Source of the DNA: Virgibacillus subterraneus
GTDB taxonomy: Bacteria; Bacillota; Bacilli; Bacillales; Amphibacillaceae
Assembly (NCBI RefSeq): GCF_900110695.1
Contig: NZ_FOEH01000002.1
Coordinates: forward strand, 62,001-126,000
DNA length: 64,000 nt
Direction: 5' to 3'
Of this stretch, positions 54,989 through 63,893 are shown piece after piece. Position numbers and translations under genes: made by a program. Under the pieces are notes generated by a model that did not search any database, was not told where the DNA came from, and saw nothing but the letters and a program-made list of their open reading frames with translations. Position 1 is the stretch's first letter; the number at the start of each line of letters is the position of its first letter.

Positions 54989-55381
54989 CTATTCAATAAT
55001 TGTTAAAAGCAATTTATTTATAGGATGCTTCCATTCAATTTTTGCATGTGGATATCGAATTAATAATTCTTTTTCAATGAAATAGAGGTCATCTCTCGTA
55101 ATCCCACCTAATTCACCGGGATCACGTGCAAACACGCTAATATTCACAACTTCAAATGAATCCTCTGTTGTGCCAAGATATTTTTCGCCTTCAAATAAGC
55201 AGTTTTTATAGACAAACTGAATATTTTTCTTACTATTAGTCGGTTCATCTACAATATAGAAATCGTCTTTAGCTTTGGCAATTTGCATCTTTCGTTCCGG
55301 ATTACGATAATATTGATATACCGTATAGACGAGGAGAGCGAGTGCTATGAGGATAAGTATTCGAAACAAAATAACGATCAT
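54989..55381 (-). CDS. ysdB: sigma-W-controlled membrane protein YsdB
   Basis: 130 residues from ATG 55381. One N-terminal membrane helix (about 3-22), then a basic segment (N-P-E-R-K-M-Q-I-A-K-A-K) and a soluble domain with F-E-G-E-K-Y-L-G-T and R-D-D-L-Y-F-I-E-K-E-L-L-x-R-Y-P-x-A-K-I-E-W, as in YsdB. Role unknown; it is a member of the B. subtilis sigma-W regulon. Here a matching promoter is visible 35 bases upstream. Confidence 0.88.
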   Translation of the reverse strand: MIVILFRILILIALALLVYTVYQYYRNPERKMQIAKAKDDFYIVDEPTNSKKNIQFVYKNCLFEGEKYLGTTEDSFEVVNISVFARDPGELGGITRDDLYFIEKELLIRYPHAKIEWKHPINKLLLTIIE

Positions 55382-55416
55382 ATCAAACCGTCTCCCTATT
55401 AATTGATAGTATCTTG

Positions 55417-55443
55417 TACGTTTTGAGATAGTATCAGGTTTCA
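55417..55443 (-). promoter_or_regulatory. sigma-W-type promoter of ysdB
   Basis: Minus strand: TGAAAC (55438-55443), a 17-base spacer, CGTA (55417-55420). Both elements match the ECF sigma-W consensus exactly; the spacer is at the long end. Confidence 0.8.
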
Positions 55444-55475
55444 CTATTTATAATAATTTCATGTTACAATCGACA

Positions 55476-55510
55476 AAAAGAGAAAAGAGAAAAGAGAAAA
55501 GAGAAAAGAG
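55476..55510 (+). repeat. heptanucleotide tandem repeat (AAAAGAG)x5 in the dUTPase ribosome site
   Basis: Five exact 7-bp units, 35 bp, running into the Shine-Dalgarno GAGG. The start codon is 9 bases after the last unit. Such repeats are prone to slippage. Confidence 0.95.
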
Positions 55511-55518
55511 GAATAGAC

Positions 55519-56004
55519 ATGGACTGGTCAGAATTATACACGATGCAAAAACAATTGGACAACTATATTGAATCACAGCATGATTTAACAGGCAAAGATA
55601 TTTTTGAAGAAAAACACTTGGCTTTACTTGTTGAATTAGGAGAACTTGCCAATGAAACACGGTGCTTTAAATTCTGGAGTAAAAAACCAAGAAACGAAGA
55701 TGCTATAATCTTGGAAGAATACGTTGATGGAATACATTTTATTTTATCACTAGGTTTGGAAAAAGGGTATGAGTATACATCAACAAGAACTGGAAATTCC
55801 TCTGGGAGTGAAACAGAACAATTTAATCATGTTTTTAATGCATGTGTATTATTTAAACAACAGCCTACACAAGCAAACTATGAAGTTCTTTTTGAAAAAT
55901 ACTTGCAGCTAGGGGAGTTACTAGGTTTTGATGAAAAAGCAGTGCAGAACGCATATTTAAAAAAGAATGAAATTAATTATGAGCGGCAGAACCAGGGTTA
56001 TTAG
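55519..56004 (+). CDS. dimeric dUTPase (all-alpha NTP pyrophosphohydrolase)
   Basis: 161 residues. All-helical dUTPase_2 pattern: E-L-G-E-L-A-N-E near residue 39 and E-E-Y-V-D-G-I-H-F near 73, giving the E-x2-E and E-x2-D metal sites. It hydrolyses dUTP to dUMP, keeping uracil out of DNA. The ribosome site is the end of a heptanucleotide tandem repeat, so translation could vary with copy number. Diverges from ysdB. Confidence 0.88.
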   Translation: MDWSELYTMQKQLDNYIESQHDLTGKDIFEEKHLALLVELGELANETRCFKFWSKKPRNEDAIILEEYVDGIHFILSLGLEKGYEYTSTRTGNSSGSETEQFNHVFNACVLFKQQPTQANYEVLFEKYLQLGELLGFDEKAVQNAYLKKNEINYERQNQGY

Positions 56005-56079
56005 GTTGGAATCATTTTGTTATTTCTGAAATTACAGTTATAATGAAATAGGATAACAATGAAGGAGGATTCTTTACAT

Positions 56080-57165
56080 ATGGCCAAATTAGATAAAACA
56101 AATAAAATGTTAAAAGATTTAACAGATGCAAAAGGAATTCCAGGTAATGAAAAAGAAGCAAGAGAAGTGATGGAGAAGTATATTACACCATATGCTGATA
56201 AAGTTTACACTGATAATTTAGGCAGCTTGATTGCGGAGAAAACTGGTGATTCGAACGGTCCTAAAATCATGGTTGCTGGTCATTTAGACGAAGTTGGATT
56301 TATGGTTACCCGTATTGATGATAATGGCTTTGTATATTTTCAAACAATTGGTGGCTGGTGGAGCCAGGTTATGCTTGCGCAACGTGTGACCCTTATGACA
56401 TCAAAAGGTGATGTAACAGGAGTAATTGGTTCAAAGCCACCACATATCCTTTCGGCTGAAGCACGTAAGAAGCCAATTGAAATTAAGGACATGTTTATCG
56501 ATATTGGAGCATCAAGTAAAGAAGAGGCGCAGAAATTTGGTGTACGTCCTGGTGATTCAGTTGTACCTTATTTCGAATTTACGCAGTTAAAAAATGATAA
56601 GATGCTGTTAGCAAAAGCATGGGATAATAGAATTGGCTGTGCAATTGCAATTGAGGTATTAAAACAATTAAAAGATGAAAAGCATCCTAATGTTGTTTAT
56701 GGGGTAGGAACAATCCAGGAAGAAGTTGGTTTACGTGGTGCGCGTACATCTGCACATGCTATAAAACCGGATATTGGTTTTGGTGTCGACGTTGGTATTG
56801 CTGGGGATACACCTGGTGTTTCTGACAAAGATGCGGACAGCAAGCTTGGAGAAGGACCACAGATTCTTTTATATGATGCATCGATGATTTCTCATAAAGG
56901 TGTACGTGAATTTGTCGTTGATACAGCGGATGAAAACAACATTCCGTACCAATTTGCAACAATCGCTGGTGGGGGGACCGATTCTGGCTCTATACATTTA
57001 ACAGCTAATGGAGTTCCATCCCTATCGATTACGGTGGCAACACGCTACATTCATTCACACGCTGCTATCCTACATCGTGATGATTTTGAAAATGCAGTAA
57101 AATTAATTGTTGAAACAATTAAAAAATTAGACAACGATAAAGTGAAGGAAATAGTTTTAGGTTAA
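56080..57165 (+). CDS. ysdC: M42-family aminopeptidase YsdC
   Basis: 361 residues from ATG 56080 (AAGGAGG about 11 bases upstream; product M-A-K-L-D-K-T-N). Metal ligands and catalytic acids of M42: [20 protein letters not shown] and H-S-H. Cytosolic, probably forms dodecameric shells as other M42 peptidases do. Substrate not fixed; glutamyl aminopeptidase or cellulase-like names are used for homologues. Confidence 0.93.
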   Translation: MAKLDKTNKMLKDLTDAKGIPGNEKEAREVMEKYITPYADKVYTDNLGSLIAEKTGDSNGPKIMVAGHLDEVGFMVTRIDDNGFVYFQTIGGWWSQVMLAQRVTLMTSKGDVTGVIGSKPPHILSAEARKKPIEIKDMFIDIGASSKEEAQKFGVRPGDSVVPYFEFTQLKNDKMLLAKAWDNRIGCAIAIEVLKQLKDEKHPNVVYGVGTIQEEVGLRGARTSAHAIKPDIGFGVDVGIAGDTPGVSDKDADSKLGEGPQILLYDASMISHKGVREFVVDTADENNIPYQFATIAGGGTDSGSIHLTANGVPSLSITVATRYIHSHAAILHRDDFENAVKLIVETIKKLDNDKVKEIVLG

Positions 57166-57252
57166 GGCTGTTTTCTAGAAAACGTGGCTGTTAAAATCTA
57201 CCCATGAAGATGGAAAAACAAGAAACTTAACTAAAAGAACCTGGTATAAAGG

Positions 57253-57288
57253 AAAAAGCTGAGGAGAGACCACTCCTCAGCTTTTTTA
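57253..57288. terminator. bidirectional terminator between ysdC and lytic transglycosylase
   Basis: AAAAAGCTGAGGAG ... CTCCTCAGCTTTTTT, a T-run on each strand. Confidence 0.92.
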
Positions 57289-57900
57289 TACAGTGTAGGA
57301 ATTCATTACTTTTTTTACATAGTTTTGTGTTTCGTCAAACGGTGGAATACCTTGGTGTTTATCTACATTCCCCGGTCCTGCATTATAGGCGGCAAGAGCC
57401 ACTTCGATATTTCCGTTGTATCGGTCAAGCATCTGACTTAAATATTTCGTTCCACCTTCGATATTCTGTTTGGGGTCATATGGATTGGTGACGCCCAGCC
57501 CTCTTGCAGTAGCGGGCATTAATTGCATTAAACCTTGCGCACCAGCACCACTTTTGGCATTTGCATTATAATTTGATTCGGCTTTTATGACGGAGTGAAT
57601 CAGGTTTGGATCTATTCCATATTTTTCGGCAGTCCTGGAAATATACGAATCAAATATTACAGGTGAAGTAGCATTCTTTACTGTTAATGGGGAAGTGTTT
57701 TTAGGTGGCATTAATGGCTGAGTCTGCATGTTCCCCTGCATAAAGTTATTGTTATTGGTGGTTCCATTGTTTATTTGCTGCTGCAACAACTGTTTAAACG
57801 CTAGGTCAATCATAGGGGAGTTAGTTGAGCCGTTCCTGGAAGACGTTAATACTGACATAGCCTGTTGTTGAATTAATGATTGCAAACTTCGAATATCCAT
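57286..57900 (-). CDS. Slt-type lytic transglycosylase
   Basis: 204 residues. The C-terminal about 110 residues form a goose-type lysozyme/SLT domain: A-E-S-N-Y-N (catalytic Glu), [15 protein letters not shown] and [10 protein letters not shown]. The N-terminal 90 residues are Gln/Asn-rich with no signal peptide, as in B. subtilis YjbJ (CwlQ). It cleaves peptidoglycan glycan strands once outside; how it is exported is not visible. Confidence 0.92.
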   Translation of the reverse strand: MDIRSLQSLIQQQAMSVLTSSRNGSTNSPMIDLAFKQLLQQQINNGTTNNNNFMQGNMQTQPLMPPKNTSPLTVKNATSPVIFDSYISRTAEKYGIDPNLIHSVIKAESNYNANAKSGAGAQGLMQLMPATARGLGVTNPYDPKQNIEGGTKYLSQMLDRYNGNIEVALAAYNAGPGNVDKHQGIPPFDETQNYVKKVMNSYTV

Positions 57901-57974
57901 AATTATATTCCCCCCAAATTAATTACATTAAGTGTATAACTTTATCCAAATTATCACAATAACACAATACCCCT

Positions 57975-58646
57975 TTATAACATTATCGGCTCTTTCCCAT
58001 AATCCTGTAATACTTGATGATAAAAAGGGTCGTTTCCAATACAATATATTCGTTCACATAAGCTATTGATCTCGTCCATGTCATGTGATGTATAAATAAT
58101 CATTTTACCGTGATTCTTTGCAAGCTCATATAAGTATGATCCGATTTCTTTGCGTGATTTCAGATCAATTCCTACGGTAGGCTCATCTAAAATTAATAGC
58201 ATTGGTTCATGTATTAAACTTATCGCTAAATTTAATTTCCGTTTCATTCCGCCTGAAAGAGTCTTAACGGCTTCATCCCATTTTTCGAGTTTCATATCTC
58301 TGCAAAGCTGTCTCAGCTCACCTTTACTTTTATTTTTCCATGATAGTTTCTCGAAGAAAACCATATTTTCTTTAACCGTGAATTCTTCCCATAATGCAAT
58401 ATCCTGTGCAACAAAACCGATTTTTTTACGAAGCTGCTTTTTGTTTTTGTGATAGGCTTCATTATATAATGAAATAAAACCCGAAGTTGGCTGGGATAAC
58501 GTTGCCAGGATTTGCAGCATGGTTGATTTGCCTGCACCATTTTCACCTACAAGTCCAATAATTTCTCCTGGTTTAGCAGTGAATGTAACCGAATTTAGTA
58601 TTTGTTTTTTTCCATATACCTTTGATAGGGACTGGACATTAAGCAT
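57975..58646 (-). CDS. ABC-2 transporter ATPase
   Basis: 223 residues from ATG 58646 (AAAGGAG 7 bases upstream). Walker A G-E-N-G-A-G-K-S-T, Q-loop, signature L-S-G-G-M-K-R-K, Walker B L-L-I-L-D-E-P-T. It overlaps the stop of the upstream permease by 8 bases. Last gene of a four-gene export operon. Confidence 0.93.
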   Translation of the reverse strand: MLNVQSLSKVYGKKQILNSVTFTAKPGEIIGLVGENGAGKSTMLQILATLSQPTSGFISLYNEAYHKNKKQLRKKIGFVAQDIALWEEFTVKENMVFFEKLSWKNKSKGELRQLCRDMKLEKWDEAVKTLSGGMKRKLNLAISLIHEPMLLILDEPTVGIDLKSRKEIGSYLYELAKNHGKMIIYTSHDMDEINSLCERIYCIGNDPFYHQVLQDYGKEPIML

Positions 58647-59757
58647 TGTATTTCTCCTTTCTAACAAGCCAGACAATCGCAAAGAGAATTACCACAAGAG
58701 ACCATAGACTTATAAATTCTCCGTTCAGTAACGGTAGAATTGGATTAAACAAATCGAACCACGCCCAATTCGCGATTACTCCTGAGGGGAGAACTGCACC
58801 ACTGCTAATAGTGACAAAAAGTGTTATTCCAAATGACATAGAATAATATAAAAATGTCGTTTTAAAAAGATGTGCAAGTAAAAAAGCAGCCAGACTAATT
58901 AAAATCCGGTAAATAATTAAATTAAGAATGCTATTCCACTCTCCAAATGCAAAATACAGCGTAATAACGGTGAGAAGATCGACAATAAAAAACAGGACAC
59001 TATAAAGTATAAAATTCTGTAATAGATATGATTTTAATGTCCAACGAGTGAATGCAAAGCGTATTCTCGTGTTCGATTGTTTTTCTTTAATTACCCAGTC
59101 AAACAGTAGCAGCGTTGAAAGCATAATGCATATCGCCCATAATCCCCATATGGATAACAATGCTGTATCTTTACTTGTTTTTACGGGTGCCGCATTGAAT
59201 GAAAAAGATGTTGTGAGAAGGTTCTCGTCCTGCTCAATTTGGTTACTTCTAGTAACAATCTCTTCATAACTCCATTCTTGCTTCCCTCCGTGCTGCTGTA
59301 TAAGCTCTTTAACAACGAATGCAGCTTTTGATTTTCCGGCTTCCTGCTGTACATAGGATAAAACTATTTCCTTAACTGGTGAATAGGCAAACGACAGGTC
59401 GGACTGATAGCTGGTGATTAATTGATTACGACTATTTTCAAGAATTTTTTCCTCAAAGCCATGATGAATAATAAATACACTATCTAATTCATGTTTTCTT
59501 AATTGATAAAGTGCCTCATCTTCAGACAGTTCCTTTATTCTGGCAAAAGGTATTGTTTTAATCTCCTGTACCAATTCATTAGATGCATTTGTTTCTTCCT
59601 CCAGGACGATACCAACTGGAACTTTTGAATCTTCCTGTAAAACATCAGTAACTGTTATGACACCTATTGTTGCTATAAGTGGGAATAAAAGCCAAAATAC
59701 CAGGCTTGTAAATTGTTTTTTCCAATGCATGAAGCGTGTTGCCAGGATACTGTTCAT
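58639..59757 (-). CDS. ABC-2 permease with large external domain (1)
   Basis: 372 residues. One membrane helix at about 18-38, a 165-residue external region, then five helices (about 205-365), the ABC-2 exporter pattern of antimicrobial-peptide and lipid exporters. It overlaps the preceding permease by four bases (ATGA). Substrate unknown. Confidence 0.85.
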   Translation of the reverse strand: MNSILATRFMHWKKQFTSLVFWLLFPLIATIGVITVTDVLQEDSKVPVGIVLEEETNASNELVQEIKTIPFARIKELSEDEALYQLRKHELDSVFIIHHGFEEKILENSRNQLITSYQSDLSFAYSPVKEIVLSYVQQEAGKSKAAFVVKELIQQHGGKQEWSYEEIVTRSNQIEQDENLLTTSFSFNAAPVKTSKDTALLSIWGLWAICIMLSTLLLFDWVIKEKQSNTRIRFAFTRWTLKSYLLQNFILYSVLFFIVDLLTVITLYFAFGEWNSILNLIIYRILISLAAFLLAHLFKTTFLYYSMSFGITLFVTISSGAVLPSGVIANWAWFDLFNPILPLLNGEFISLWSLVVILFAIVWLVRKEKYNA

Positions 59758-60974
59758 GGATTAACACGCTCCTTCCACATCGATATCCCTAACATTAGAA
59801 GCGCACTTGCTGCCGTCAGAAGTGTAAGTGGTACATAATCAGCGTAAGATCTGCCGTTTATAATTACTTCCTGAAGCCAGTGAAAGCTTTCACCGGAGAA
59901 ACTGTATGGTAAAAGTGCTTGTACATATAATGGAAAGTAGAGAGTGGGTATAATTGCTCCGCTTACTAATAATGATAAAAATGAAAATAATGATTGTGTA
60001 AGCAAACGTACTTTTTGGCCACTGATTACCGTTTCCAGAAAAGCTAACCCGAATAGGAATGCAATGTTATAAAGGCTTATTATGATCGCTATGCGTAAAT
60101 AATCTTCACCGAATAAAGTGATTTCCATTAAATTAGTCAATATGAACAATGTGATACCCGCACAGATGAATGTTACTATGTAAGTGGATAATATTTTTGC
60201 AAATACCTGTCTTATTTGAGTTACCCCATATAGTCGCATCCGATCCATAATGCGATATTCTTCATCTTTTGTGAAAAATGAGTAAAATGCCAGCAGCCAG
60301 ATTGTGATAATCGTAAACCAGCCTGCAAGCCCATAATAGTGAACGGGTGAATTGGTTGCGTTATTAGTAATTTTTTCCTCATCTATGATCTTATCTTTAC
60401 CTACTGTATATACTAAAAAGTTAGTAAATTGGTTAAATAGCATATCCTGGCGTGTTTCATCGTCAATGGATAACTGTTTGGCATAGTAGTTTATTGTTAG
60501 TATATTTGCCTGTGATGCACGAATGTGCCGTGCAATACTATCAAGCAATTCTTTCACAACATAACTCTCTGTTCGTTTATTTGGATTACCTGTGATATTT
60601 AATGATACTTGATTTCCATTATATAAACTTTCAGTAAAGCCTTCAGGGAAGGTTACATAGGCACTTAACTGATTCTCAATTTGATCGGTTGCCTGCTTTT
60701 TTGTCATCTTCTTAATTTGTATGTAACTTCCTAATTGTGATGATTCATCAATCATGTCTAAAACCATTTCAGTTTCTTCTGATTTATCCAAATCGACTAA
60801 TCCTACATTAATGGGTTTCTGTTCCTCAGGTGTAACAATGGAAACTGCTATGACAGCAATTAGCGATACGAGAATTATAGGAAACAGTAAAAGCAGAGGA
60901 AGTGTTAACCACTTCCTCTGCAATTGCTTAATATTATAATTGGTAAATAAAAATAGATGTTTTATGAAATACAT
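59754..60974 (-). CDS. ABC-2 permease with large external domain (2)
   Basis: 406 residues with the same plan as its partner: helix 1 at about 20-43, external region to about 210, then five helices. The two permeases would form a heterodimer with the ATPase. It starts 18 bases after the DUF6583-like gene. Confidence 0.85.
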   Translation of the reverse strand: MYFIKHLFLFTNYNIKQLQRKWLTLPLLLLFPIILVSLIAVIAVSIVTPEEQKPINVGLVDLDKSEETEMVLDMIDESSQLGSYIQIKKMTKKQATDQIENQLSAYVTFPEGFTESLYNGNQVSLNITGNPNKRTESYVVKELLDSIARHIRASQANILTINYYAKQLSIDDETRQDMLFNQFTNFLVYTVGKDKIIDEEKITNNATNSPVHYYGLAGWFTIITIWLLAFYSFFTKDEEYRIMDRMRLYGVTQIRQVFAKILSTYIVTFICAGITLFILTNLMEITLFGEDYLRIAIIISLYNIAFLFGLAFLETVISGQKVRLLTQSLFSFLSLLVSGAIIPTLYFPLYVQALLPYSFSGESFHWLQEVIINGRSYADYVPLTLLTAASALLMLGISMWKERVNP

Positions 60975-60992
60975 ACATCCACTTCCATTTCA

Positions 60993-62570
60993 TTAAAAGC
61001 CATTTAGATTCCCGCCAGTTCCCATTAATCCGAAGATCCATTGCTGGAATTGAGGCGTAACTTCCATTTCGATGTATTGATCTAATTCATCCATACTCAT
61101 GTTCCCGATGTTCTTAACTTCCTTTTCGCTATCTAATTCAACCGAATTAATTAGCTTTGCACTTTTTTCGATGTGGAGACCAATCATATCCGGCCCAATA
61201 TTTGGCGCTTCAACCGAAAAGTCGTGTTCAGATGACATTTGATCATTGTTATAGGAAGCGTTGCCAGACCATGTTAGACTACCACTATCTCTGGCGTCAC
61301 TATACGAAAATACCCGTTCAAATTCTCTGTTGCCATCTTGTAATGTTCCAGTACCATCATATGATAGTTCTGTTTCACCAAATGAAAGTTTAATAGAATC
61401 AGAAACCTTATCGCTAGTTGTCTCCAAATCTCCTGCAAGTATCATGTTGTGACTACCATCCTGATCAGTTGCTTCAAATTCGTAATCGAAGGTTTGGTTT
61501 TGGTCCTGGAGTAGTTGCGTTCCATTTACAGATAAAGTGACCAGTTCCTCGTTTGTTGGACCAAGTTTTATAGAGAAATCCCGTTTTACAATTAGTTTGT
61601 CTTTCACCCATATCGTCGATTGAATACCATCTGGAATTTTAAATTCATTTAAATTTTCCTGAGCATCCTTTATAGCTGTTTCAAACTCTCCAATAAATTG
61701 ATCAATTTGTTTTTGAACATCAGGTGTAAAGCTTGATGATGTTATACCTGCACCAAACTGTTGAACACCAATCTGCTCACTGATAATTTCTTTTAGTCTT
61801 TCATCATTTTCCATTTTTTTAAGTACTGTATTCAAAAGTTCTTTTGTTTGTTTTTCGGAAAGATGCATGGTGATTTTCTGCGTATCCATAGCATTCGAGT
61901 TAACGTTAACTGTTTCATCTGTTACTTCAAATGCCTTATCAGGCAAATTGTCATAAACCATCTCCAAGTATTCTTCCTGGATATATTTCTGGTCTTCTTT
62001 GTTAAGAACCCCAGTTGATCCTTCAAAAAAAGCATTGAAATCAAGCTTCTCGTCTCCAGTATACGTGTTTGGATCAACTTCTTTTAATAACTTACCAAAG
62101 TCATCACCATTTAACTGAACTAATTCTTCGAGAAACGGCAAACCTAACATGATCTGATCCTCTGTCAGATAAAAATTAATATCTCCAACTTCAAGTGCTC
62201 CCATGTTTGCTTTTATGTCGGATGCCATATGCTTCTTATTTTTATCAATGGCAGTAGTTATGGTAAGAGTTGCATTGTTAATAAATTGGGCTGGACCCAT
62301 ACCACCGAAACCACTCATTGTATTTGGATCATTATATTCACCGGAAAACTCCAGTGTTGTCTCTGTGGGATTTTCCTCACTTTGTTCATACCAGCTTAAT
62401 TCCGGCTGATAACGTGCTTCTGCTTCATCTGCAAGAAATTCTGCTGAATCTTTCTCAGCTAGAAAATATTGCTGTTTGGCAGACAAATCAAGCAAAACAT
62501 AAGCTGCAATACTTCCGCCAACTAAAAGAACAGCGACAATTGAAATTACTATAACTTTTTTTGAGCTCAT
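60993..62570 (-). CDS. membrane-anchored extracellular protein (DUF6583-like)
   Basis: 525 residues: a 5-residue basic tail, one membrane helix (about 6-27), and about 490 acidic, beta-rich residues outside. No lipobox. The first 60 residues after the helix (Y-F-L-A-E-K-D-S-A-E-F) and the general layout resemble DUF6583 proteins as I remember them; I could not verify this. It heads a tight operon with two permeases and an ATPase, so it probably presents or receives the exported substrate, or senses its target. No Cys in the body. Confidence 0.7.
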   Translation of the reverse strand: MSSKKVIVISIVAVLLVGGSIAAYVLLDLSAKQQYFLAEKDSAEFLADEAEARYQPELSWYEQSEENPTETTLEFSGEYNDPNTMSGFGGMGPAQFINNATLTITTAIDKNKKHMASDIKANMGALEVGDINFYLTEDQIMLGLPFLEELVQLNGDDFGKLLKEVDPNTYTGDEKLDFNAFFEGSTGVLNKEDQKYIQEEYLEMVYDNLPDKAFEVTDETVNVNSNAMDTQKITMHLSEKQTKELLNTVLKKMENDERLKEIISEQIGVQQFGAGITSSSFTPDVQKQIDQFIGEFETAIKDAQENLNEFKIPDGIQSTIWVKDKLIVKRDFSIKLGPTNEELVTLSVNGTQLLQDQNQTFDYEFEATDQDGSHNMILAGDLETTSDKVSDSIKLSFGETELSYDGTGTLQDGNREFERVFSYSDARDSGSLTWSGNASYNNDQMSSEHDFSVEAPNIGPDMIGLHIEKSAKLINSVELDSEKEVKNIGNMSMDELDQYIEMEVTPQFQQWIFGLMGTGGNLNGF

Positions 62571-62625
62571 TTATATTCTCCTCTCCCCCTATGTACAGCC
62601 TCTATTAATATATGTATTATTTTTA

Positions 62626-62715
62626 GCAGATAAGAATGTATAAATTCTTTCTTACTGCATAAGTGCAACTAAGGCTTATCTATATTAAGGCTTGGCGACA
62701 AGCCAAGTTTTCTAA
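62626..62715 (+). repeat. family-A repeat, copy A9
   Basis: GCAGATAAGAATG...TTCTTTCTTACTGCATAAGTGCAACTAAGGC, then ATTAAGGCTTGGCGACAAGCCAAGTTTTCTAAT. Near the consensus. Confidence 0.9.
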
Positions 62716-62760
62716 TATAAGTTTACCATAAAAACAGATAAATGTAGTTATTAACCATAA

Positions 62761-62789
62761 AAAAACGGATGCTTGTTTGCATCCGTTTT
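62761..62789 (-). terminator. intrinsic terminator after sspI
   Basis: AAAACGGATGC ... GCATCCGTTTT, an 11-bp stem; on the minus strand T-run follows. Confidence 0.88.
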
Positions 62790-62792
62790 GAT

Positions 62793-63014
62793 TTAACTTG
62801 TAGTTGCTTGTTGTACTCCTTGTTCGAGTGCGTCAATCATTTCTTGCTTATCTTCTTCATTCGATTGATTCCAAATCAATTCAAAAATAACCCCTAAACC
62901 TGGCAGCATTTTTTCTTCACCATCTTGAATTGCATCAACGATGGTTGCTTCTAATTGTTCTTGATTATTTGATGCAATATTGGATAATATGGCTTTTCTT
63001 AAATTCAAATCCAT
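62793..63014 (-). CDS. sspI: small acid-soluble spore protein SspI
   Basis: 73 residues from ATG 63014 (GAGAGGTG 6 bases upstream), beginning M-D-L-N-L-R-K-A-I. The motif [18 protein letters not shown]-x-F-E is SspI-specific. Spore-core minor SASP made in the forespore, in B. subtilis under sigma-G. I could not see a clear sigma-G promoter in the 50 bases upstream. Confidence 0.95.
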   Translation of the reverse strand: MDLNLRKAILSNIASNNQEQLEATIVDAIQDGEEKMLPGLGVIFELIWNQSNEEDKQEMIDALEQGVQQATTS

Positions 63015-63117
63015 AGAAAACACCTCTCACAATTATTTTAACTATAGATAGTTTGACCAGTATAGTATAAAATATGTATGATAATACAGAAATATATTGG
63101 AGTGGAATTAAAAATTT

Positions 63118-63855
63118 ATGATTACTTCGGTACAAAATGAAAAAGTAAAACAATGGAATAAATTGCATAAACGTAAAGGTCGTACTAAATCAGGAACTTT
63201 TTTTATTGAAGGGTTTCATTTGGTTGAAGAAGCCCACAAGAGTGAATGGGAAATTGTCGAGATTATCGTTCAAAAAGATACACACTATCCAGATTGGTTC
63301 GATGATTATATGGTTACCGTAGTAGGTGAAAAGGTCCTTCAGTATATTGCTCGTACGGAGACACCTCAGGGAGTATCTGCAATTATAAAAATGAAAGAAC
63401 CGAAAGCAATAATGGGGAATTCTATCTTATTAATCGATTCGATTCAGGATCCAGGTAATTTAGGTACGGTAATCAGAACAGCGGATGCAGCAGGGTTCGA
63501 TGCTGTGATGCTGGGTGATAATACGGTTGATATGTATAATGATAAGGTTATCCGTTCTACACAGGGTTCACTATTTCACTTGTCAATTTCACAGGTGAAT
63601 ATAAAAGAAAAAATACCACAGTTAAAGACAGAGGGATTTAGTGTATGGGCTTCCGCATTATCGAATGCACGCCAATTTAATAAACTTGAAGTGCCAGAAA
63701 AAACTGCCCTCATTATTGGAAATGAAGGTGCAGGAATTCAAAGTGAAATTGTTGATTTAGCTGACACCGTTGTAAAAATTCCAATATATGGAGAAGCGGA
63801 ATCACTTAATGTAAGTGTTGCAGCAGGCATATTAATGTATTATATTAAGATGTAG
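63118..63855 (+). CDS. ysgA: SpoU/TrmH-family rRNA methyltransferase YsgA
   Basis: 245 residues. N-terminal RNA-binding substrate domain (1-90, R-T-K-S-G-T-F-F-I-E-G) and a SPOUT knot domain with D-S-I-Q-D-P-G-N-L-G-T-V-I-R-T-A, I-I-G-N-E-G-A-G and L-N-V-S-V-A-A-G. Likely 2'-O-ribose methylation of 23S rRNA. Lies between sspI and a T-box, the pheST leader in B. subtilis. Confidence 0.93.
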   Translation: MITSVQNEKVKQWNKLHKRKGRTKSGTFFIEGFHLVEEAHKSEWEIVEIIVQKDTHYPDWFDDYMVTVVGEKVLQYIARTETPQGVSAIIKMKEPKAIMGNSILLIDSIQDPGNLGTVIRTADAAGFDAVMLGDNTVDMYNDKVIRSTQGSLFHLSISQVNIKEKIPQLKTEGFSVWASALSNARQFNKLEVPEKTALIIGNEGAGIQSEIVDLADTVVKIPIYGEAESLNVSVAAGILMYYIKM

Positions 63856-63858
63856 AAG

Positions 63859-63887
63859 TTGCATATTTATCAGATGTTCATTATAAT
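63859..63887 (+). promoter_or_regulatory. sigma-A promoter of a second T-box
   Basis: TTGCAT (63859-63864), a 17-base spacer, TATAAT (63882-63887), just after ysgA. Confidence 0.7.
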
Positions 63888-63893
63888 TAAATA

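Noticed and set aside
55448-55660. Minus-strand frame ending in Phe/Leu-Ser repeats
   Set aside because: Produced by the AAAAGAG tandem repeat read on the other strand; overlaps the dUTPase gene.
62965-63168. 67-codon minus-strand frame between sspI and ysgA
   Set aside because: Overlaps both real genes and lacks a ribosome site.
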